From positions 62,001 through 126,000 of the forward strand of contig JAENRU010000476.1 of the NCBI GenBank assembly GCA_016647705.1: a stretch of DNA of 64,000 nucleotides, written 5' to 3'. A program made the position numbers and the translations under genes. The notes beneath the pieces were generated by a model. The model searched no databases. It saw nothing but the letters and a program-made list of their open reading frames with translations, and was not told the DNA's origin. Below are positions 58,053 through 64,000 of this stretch, one piece after another (position 1 is the stretch's first letter; the number at the start of each line of letters is the position of its first letter). This DNA is from Eucommia ulmoides. Taxonomy: Eukaryota > Streptophyta > Magnoliopsida > Garryales > Eucommiaceae.

Positions 58053-59510
58053 CTAACATTGGGTAATTAACCAATCTCCCTTGACTCTATGCGTAATATT
58101 ATCATCGATTTCGCCATTATTCTGAATCATTGAACCTAAATATCTAAAATGATCAACCTTTGGTACCTCCTCATTTTCAATTTTGACCGTACCAATATCT
58201 CTCCAGTTATTACTAAAATTACAATACATGTATTCTGTCTTACTTCGACTAACCTTCAAACCTTCAGATTCTAAAACTTCTCTCAATCTTTCTAACTTAA
58301 TATTAAGATATATTCTACTTTCGCCAATTAATATTATGTTATCCACAAACAACATACTCCAAGGTACTCCATCTTGAATATGCTTTGTGAGCTCATCCAT
58401 TACAAGAACGATGATGTAAGAACTTAAAGATGATCCTTGATGTAAGCCTACATTAATAGGAAATGCACAAGTATTTCTTCCTCCTGTTCGAACACTAGTG
58501 ACTATACATTTATACATATTATTAATTACCCCGATGTACACATTGGACACATGTTTCTTTTCTAGCACCCACCATAAAATTTCTCTGGGTACCCTTGATC
58601 ATAAGTCTTTTCCAGATCTACAAATAGCATGTGTAAATCTTTCTTCTTTTCTCTATATTTTTCCATTAATCTCCTAAGTAAATAGATAGGTTCAGTAATT
58701 GATCAGCTGGGCATAAATCCAAATTGGTTATCTTCTATGCTCATTTCATGTCCTATTCTATATTCTATCACCTTCTCCTAAAGTTTCATAGTATGACTCA
58801 TGAGTTTTATACCCCGATAGTTCGTGCAACTTTGAACATTCCCTATATTTTTATAGATGGATACTAACATATTCCTCTTCCAGTCGTCAGACATTCTCTT
58901 AGTCCTCAAAATGTCATTAAAAAGTCTAGTCAACCACTATATCTCCTAAAACTTTTCTTCTTATCTCCCTAATACGACTAGCCATATCACTCCACATTTT
59001 GCTCACATCTTCAAGTTTCTTCCATAATTCATCATTGCTAATTTTATCCTTAAACAATTCTATTTTTTCAACTTTTAAATCTCTCCAACGTATCTTTACA
59101 TGCCTAATTATCTTAGACTCCCGTTTTCACCTCCGAAACTTCAAATCGGTTACAATCAATCTATGTTGGGTAGTAATACTCTCTCCGGGTATGATTTTAC
59201 ATTCCTTACATATTAAACGATCACTCGTTTTAGTAAGGACAAAATCTATCTGGTTATTCCTCTGCCCACTCTTAAATGTGATAAGGTGCTTATTTCTCTT
59301 CTTGAAACATATATTTAGAAGGATTAAATTATACGCCGTAGCAAAATTTAAAATCATCTCACCTATTGCATTTTTCTCTCTAAATCCATAATCACCATGT
59401 ACTTTCTTAAAAGTCCTCATTTTATTCGGTACATATCCATTCAAATCTCTTCCAATAAATATTTTTTCTTGGTAACCTTTGTGTAGGTCTCCAACAAGGA
59501 CCTCCCACTT
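58053..59510 (-). pseudogene. LINE fragment: endonuclease plus reverse transcriptase
   Basis: The N-terminal side (59510-59127) has EKIFIGRDLNGYV, GDYGFREKN, ILNFATAYNLIL and QIDFVLTK, the AP-type endonuclease of plant LINEs. After a degenerate stretch come MLFVDLEKTYDQ, then (58568-58053) VNVGLHQGSSLS-type and MLFVDNIILIGES sequences, where the usual FADD/FVDD is FVDN. GLKVSRSKTEYM and HFRYLGSMI follow. Stops and frame changes interrupt it, and both ends are missing. There is no poly-A tail. Confidence 0.88.
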
Positions 59511-60308
59511 GTTAGGACTTTTTCACCGGCTCAACAATCCACCACATCAGTTGGTGTTCAGTTTTTGGAATCAACGTTCACTATAATTTATATTAGATCC
59601 CTTCACATTCTGGAGATATTTATAATGAACTTGTCTAATTTGAAATATTTATTGGTGACGTTAATATTTAATTCTATAATATTTATATTGGGCTGAATAC
59701 TTGTAGGATTATTATTCATTGTCTATATGTTTATGGCATGATTTCTGCCATAAGATTTAGATAAAATAATTTATTTATTATATTTTATAAATATGAATTT
59801 TATCACATTTTCCAACAAAAACTTTCTTGGTAACTTCTATGGTATTGGTTTCTTTGTGAAAGACGTCTGATTTCTTGTGTTTGTTGGATATATTTTTCAA
59901 AATTTGAAATCATAGTAACAGTGGGACATCCTAAATTTTCATGCGCATTTGTGAGATATTTTTGTGGGAAACTGCCATTGACATGTTTTTGTATTTGTGA
60001 CGTTAGTCACGAGAATCACTTTTATTTTTTAAATACCATTGAGATTCGGATCTTTTGCCACCGGAATACAATACCTCTTAAGTCGGAGTTGATCAGTTGA
60101 TGTCCTCAATTAAATTATAATTTTACCTTTCTTATTGATTTTTTTTGGTAAAATTACTCAATTGCCCTTCGCGTTGACTTTCACCCCCTTTTTTCCTCCT
60201 ATTTTTCCATTTCATGTTTTTTTTTCTTTTTTTCTTCTCTCTTTTTTTCTTCTCATTTTTTTCTCTTTACTCATCTGCCTAGACCTTCACCCACCCCTAC
60301 CGCCGTTC
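59511..60308. other. Intergenic DNA, no gene seen
   Basis: Mixed AT-rich sequence with a pyrimidine-rich stretch at 60175-60270. The open frame there is low-complexity. Confidence 0.5.
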
Positions 60309-60960
60309 TGTTGGAGATAAGTCTTATAGATTATCCTAGACAAACTTGTTTCTAATAATAATCCCAAGTAAATTAATAAAAGTTATTTTTTGATATTATT
60401 CTTTAATTATATTAATATCTTTGTGGACCTTAAATATTAAGTTGAAGCGTCTTGACTATTTAATATGATTAAAAGGAGGAAATTGAAGACATTTGGTAAC
60501 TTGATGTTCTAAATTGTTCCTATTAAGTAATGGATTATTGAAAATAGTTTAGGCTAACTTGATCCATTGTTTTCTCTTTGAGAATGGTGAGTTTCAAGCC
60601 ATTAGTATGACATACTAGAACAACCACAAGACTTACTAGTGTAGTAAGGGACCGAACGTGATCATCTTTAATATCTTACATAGTAACTTTGCTCAATGTA
60701 AAAATTGGATATATGAGGTATGATTATATTTGTGATCTTCTTATTTGATTTGTTGTATATTATACGTATAGGTTGCTACACTTTCATAATATTATGTGTT
60801 TTTCTCTAATCACATGACTTCAAATGTATTCATGGGGCATAATGTGACATACATGTAAATATACGATAATGCAAAATATGATCTATCCCTCTTTGCAAAA
60901 GAGACTTGTCTTATGTGATTCGATTTAATATAATTCACGCAAGCTTATGAGAAATGCAAT
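60309..60960 (+). mobile_element. 5' LTR of an internally deleted copia element
   Basis: It starts TGTTGGAGATAAG and aligns with 61917-62578 at an offset of about 1,608 bp through phrases such as 'taaattaataaaa', 'tttaatatgattaaaagga', 'aagggaccgaac' and 'tttaatataattcac'. The right boundary is approximate. Divergence between the two copies is substantial by eye, so the insertion is old. Confidence 0.75.
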
Positions 60961-61229
60961 GTAATTATTGGGATGAGATTTCAATTGATGTTATAAGAAT
61001 TATACTATTAATCCAAATATATATGATTGGATCGTATAATACAATAATCATACCTAGGGAGATTCTTTTGGTTAAATTTCTATCAGCTGGAAATGATTGT
61101 GAAATAATACTTAATTTCCAAATCTAAGTACATTTGGTCAGCACAACAAATTGCTAATGAGGATTTCTAGTAGTCTATTATGATATTTGTGTCTTAATGG
61201 TGTGAGTCCAAAGGACTCTAGTTAAAAGA

Positions 61230-61896
61230 GATAAGATGGGTAGGATTTCATATGTTTTGGTAATTGGAAGTCTCGTGTATTTTGTACTATGTATTAGAAT
61301 TGATATTATATACGCTGTTAGCTTGACCAACGGATACCAAATTTATTCAGACTAAGAGTATTGCATATTAATGAAATATATCCTAGAGTACTTTAGCAGG
61401 ATTAAGAATATATTTCTATGATATGAAGAATGAGAACATCGTATTGATGGGTTCATGGTATTGAATTTCAAATTCGATGTGAATAACTGTTAGTCTTTTT
61501 CATAATATTCTTATATCTTGATAGGTGGGGTTGTCAGTGGGAGAAGTTAAGGATGAGATCCATAACTTCAGATTCTACTATGTAGACTAAGTTCATAGCC
61601 CCATCAGATGCAGCTATTGAAGATGTAAGGATTTGGAAGTTCGTTTGACAAACTTGGTTCCAATTATTGAATCACAATACCTTAGCGATGAGTCTATAGC
61701 TCATGTCGAGGAACCTAGTTCTCATCAATATCCAAACACCAAGAGCGGCGGTTACATATTTTTGTTAAAAGTTAATACATCTAAATGGAAAGTATACACA
61801 ATGGAAAATATAACCAATCCACTCACTAAGGTTATAACTTTACATCAGGTAGATCAACATCTTCTAACGATGAGTATAAGATATTGTAACGATTAG
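61230..61896 (+). pseudogene. Copia RNase H relic between the LTRs
   Basis: Plus-strand frames, interrupted by stops, show IGSLVYFVLCIRIDIIYAVSL (compare IGSLMYAMxCTRPDI), YILEYF, TSDSTM followed by a stop, then TKFIAPSDAA (compare STMEAEYIAASEAA), and finally MENITNPLTKVITLHQVDQH near the C-terminus. gag, protease, integrase and most of the reverse transcriptase are absent. Dead element. Confidence 0.82.
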
Positions 61897-61916
61897 CTAT
61901 AGTGCTAGTGAGAGAT

Positions 61917-62578
61917 CGTTGAGAATAAGCCCTGTAGACAATCATGGGATGGCATGTTTATAGTAATAATCTTAAGTAAATTAATAAAATATATTTTTTG
62001 GTATTATTCTTTAATTATATCAATATCGTTGTAGATCTTAGATATTAAGTTAAAGTGTCTTGATTATTTAATATGATTAAAAGGAAAAGATTGGACAATC
62101 GGTAATTTGATATTCTAAATTATTCTTAATCAATATTGAATTGTTGAAAATAGTCTTCAACAATCTAAGCCAACTTGTTCGTTGTTCACTCTTTGAGAAT
62201 GGTGAGTCTCAATTAGTATGAGATACTAGAACAACCACAAAAAAGACCTACTTGGATAGTAAGGGACCGAACATAATTATTCTTAATATCTTACATGGTA
62301 ACTTTGCTCATTGTCAAAATAAGATATCTGAGATGCAATTGCATTTGTGATATTCTGACTTGAGATGTTGTATATGATATGTATGGGTTACTACATTTTG
62401 ATAATATTAAGTGTTGTTTTCTAATCACAAGACTTCAAATGTTTTAATTGAGTATAGTAAGACATACATGTAAATATACGAGTATGCAAGATATAATTTA
62501 TTCCTTTTAACAAATAAGATATGTCTTATGTGATTTAATTTAATATAATTCACCTAAGTCTCTGGATGAATTTTATAT
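61917..62578 (+). mobile_element. 3' LTR of the internally deleted copia element
   Basis: It begins CGTTGAGAATAAG, where TG has become CG, directly after 'gctagtgagagat', a plausible polypurine tract. It runs to about 62578, where a MITE-like sequence takes over, so the true LTR end may be displaced or lost. Confidence 0.75.
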
Positions 62579-62830
62579 TGGGTTAATTACTCTTTGCCTC
62601 CATGTGGTTAGACCTTGTTGAACTTTGCCCCTTTTGGTATTTTCATCAGCAATTTGCCCTCTATGATTTAGACTTAAGTACAACAGTTAAAAATCTAACA
62701 AAATTGAGGGTATTTTCACCATTTCATTTCAGAAGTAAGGGTAATTTCGTCATTTTGTTCCAACTAATTAAATAGAATTTTTTAAAAACATCTAAAAATT
62801 TAAGGGTTAAAGTGTATTTTCTCATTTAAC
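62579..62830. mobile_element. Diverged MITE of the 13056/43635 type
   Basis: It starts 'gggttaattactctttgcc' and has 'tatgatttagacttaagtac' and 'aagggttaaagtgta', matching the order of the MITE at 13056 with many changes. The right end is indistinct. Confidence 0.5.
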
Positions 62831-63203
62831 TTTGCTGTCTCCCTACGTCTTTTACGGTCTACAGACACATCCCTGCCACAACCCAGGTTATGGTCTCCTT
62901 TCTCCTCTTTCTATTTCTCTCTGCCACCACAAGCCTCGCAACCACTAGCCTCAAATATGGAAGACGAAGGATCTCAGATCTCCGGTGACACTGCTGCAAC
63001 AAGAGAGATTCTTTTTCAGTCTCTCCTCCACTGTGACGACGAACCCAGGTTACGGCGACGGCGAACCTAGGTTTCTCTTCTTCTGTTCTAGCGACGGCGA
63101 CGGCGACAAAGATCCCCTCCCCTTTCCCTATTCATTTCTAGTGACAACCGCCTCTCTTGCTCCATTCCCCACCCCCACCCCTATTCCCATATTCTACTCT
63201 CTG

Positions 63204-63253
<50 letters not shown>

Positions 63254-64000
63254 GCGTATAACCTGTGCCTAAAGGCACGGGTGTAAAACAAAACAAAAAA
63301 TTAAAATATTTAGATTCTTTTGACATGATCTCTGTTTATACAACATATTTTTTGGGGAAGCTATTTATACAACATTTTAGTACACATATTCCATTTGAAC
63401 ACTTTTTTTTAGATAAACTGTTTATACAACAATTAAACATCAATAATAACTGACAATTAAAACTAAAACTTGTACTGGTACAAATAAAGACACATGGCAA
63501 AGGTTAAATGGCAATAATAAAAAATAATTATATTATAAATGATAAAAAATAATAATAATAATAATAAAAAAAAAAAAAAAAAAAAAGAAACACCATTCAT
63601 GGATATTATTAATTCCCAAAAAGAGAAAGAGTCTATATAATAAATCAAATTGTTCCAAGTACCAAGCATTACCCACATCCAAGCCAATCAAGTAAGCATA
63701 AGCTTTGCATTGTCCATTGTTCTGTGAGTCTCAATGCTTTCTATTATACATTTAGGTACAATAACAATAGGAGGTTCCATTCTGTATAATCCAAGGATTG
63801 CGACATGCATGAGAAGTCCTCCCTATAGAAACAAACTTAATTTATCTTTAAGCCCCAACGAGAGTTTTGAAATTGTATTCATGTTTGTACTGTTCTTATT
63901 CTTCTTTTTCAAATTCAAATGCAAGTGCGAATTTCCAAGCTTTGCTTGGTGATGTTAGCTTCCATTGCTACCTGATTAATGAATTGTGAATTCTACTTCA
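62831..64000. other. End of window: microsatellites, no confident gene
   Basis: It has a G+C-richer stretch with GGCGACGGCGAC words (63050-63110), a TA then CA microsatellite (63206-63250), and poly-A/AAT repeats (63548-63586). From about 63600 the base composition is more gene-like, but neither strand shows a recognisable domain before the window ends. Confidence 0.5.
63251..63285 (-). mobile_element. Candidate Helitron 3' terminus
   Basis: On the minus strand ACCCGTGCC and GGCACAGGT form a 9-bp stem with one mismatch around TTTA. TATACG, CTAG and then T follow. Hairpin, CTRR end and insertion before T are the Helitron 3' signature. The 5' end would lie to the right and was not identified. 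Confidence 0.45.

Overview
This window is AT-rich plant nuclear DNA, most likely from a eudicot. It carries two intron-containing TIR-NBS-LRR (TNL) immune receptor loci with plant-type exon structure, plant Ty1/copia and LINE remains, CACTA and hAT-like elements, and long microsatellites. TNL genes of this kind, with a C-terminal jelly-roll (C-JID) exon after the leucine-rich repeats, are typical of eudicots. The species cannot be fixed from the sequence alone. No rRNA, tRNA, CRISPR or organellar segment was recognised.

Layout. Positions 1-5,000 hold a recent direct duplication of a repeat (offset 3,061 bp). Positions 5,000-18,100 are gene-poor and made of elements: a complete 285-bp CACTA-type MITE with TAT target duplication, LTR fragments, three tandem arrays (about 190, 96 and 115 bp), a hairpin-bearing repeat family and a gene-like fragment that may be captured. 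Positions 18,209-28,423 (+) are TNL1, five exons and about 1,094 codons with every phase consistent. Its first intron is about 6.7 kb and contains a complete solo LTR. The gene looks intact except that the donor of intron 2 reads ATAAG where the paralogue has GTAAG. A small LTR-bounded element (28,511-30,120) starts about 90 bp after its stop.

Positions 30,100-40,600 contain a second solo LTR of the same family (32,240-34,695), an hAT-like element with 8-bp target duplication carrying an exon-like segment with its own splice donor (36,258-37,198), and AT-rich filler. Positions 40,637-45,955 (-) are a copia relic (3' LTR, RNase H, reverse transcriptase, integrase tail) split by a 2.48-kb solo LTR with perfect 5-bp target duplication. 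That LTR itself contains a MITE and a 39-bp array. Positions 50,287-52,413 are a 2.1-kb foldback element with very long inverted arms. Positions 52,559-53,178 (-) are a broken small heat-shock protein gene, and 53,211-56,744 (-) are TNL2, a paralogue of TNL1 ruined by three frameshifts and an in-frame TGA, with no TIR exon in view. Positions 58,053-59,510 (-) are a LINE fragment. Positions 60,309-62,578 (+) are an internally deleted copia element with both LTRs.

How it fits together. TNL1 and TNL2 lie tail to tail about 25 kb apart and share all visible exon boundaries, so they are duplicates within an NLR cluster: one kept largely open, one decayed. The space between them has grown by nested retroelement and MITE insertion followed by LTR-LTR recombination.
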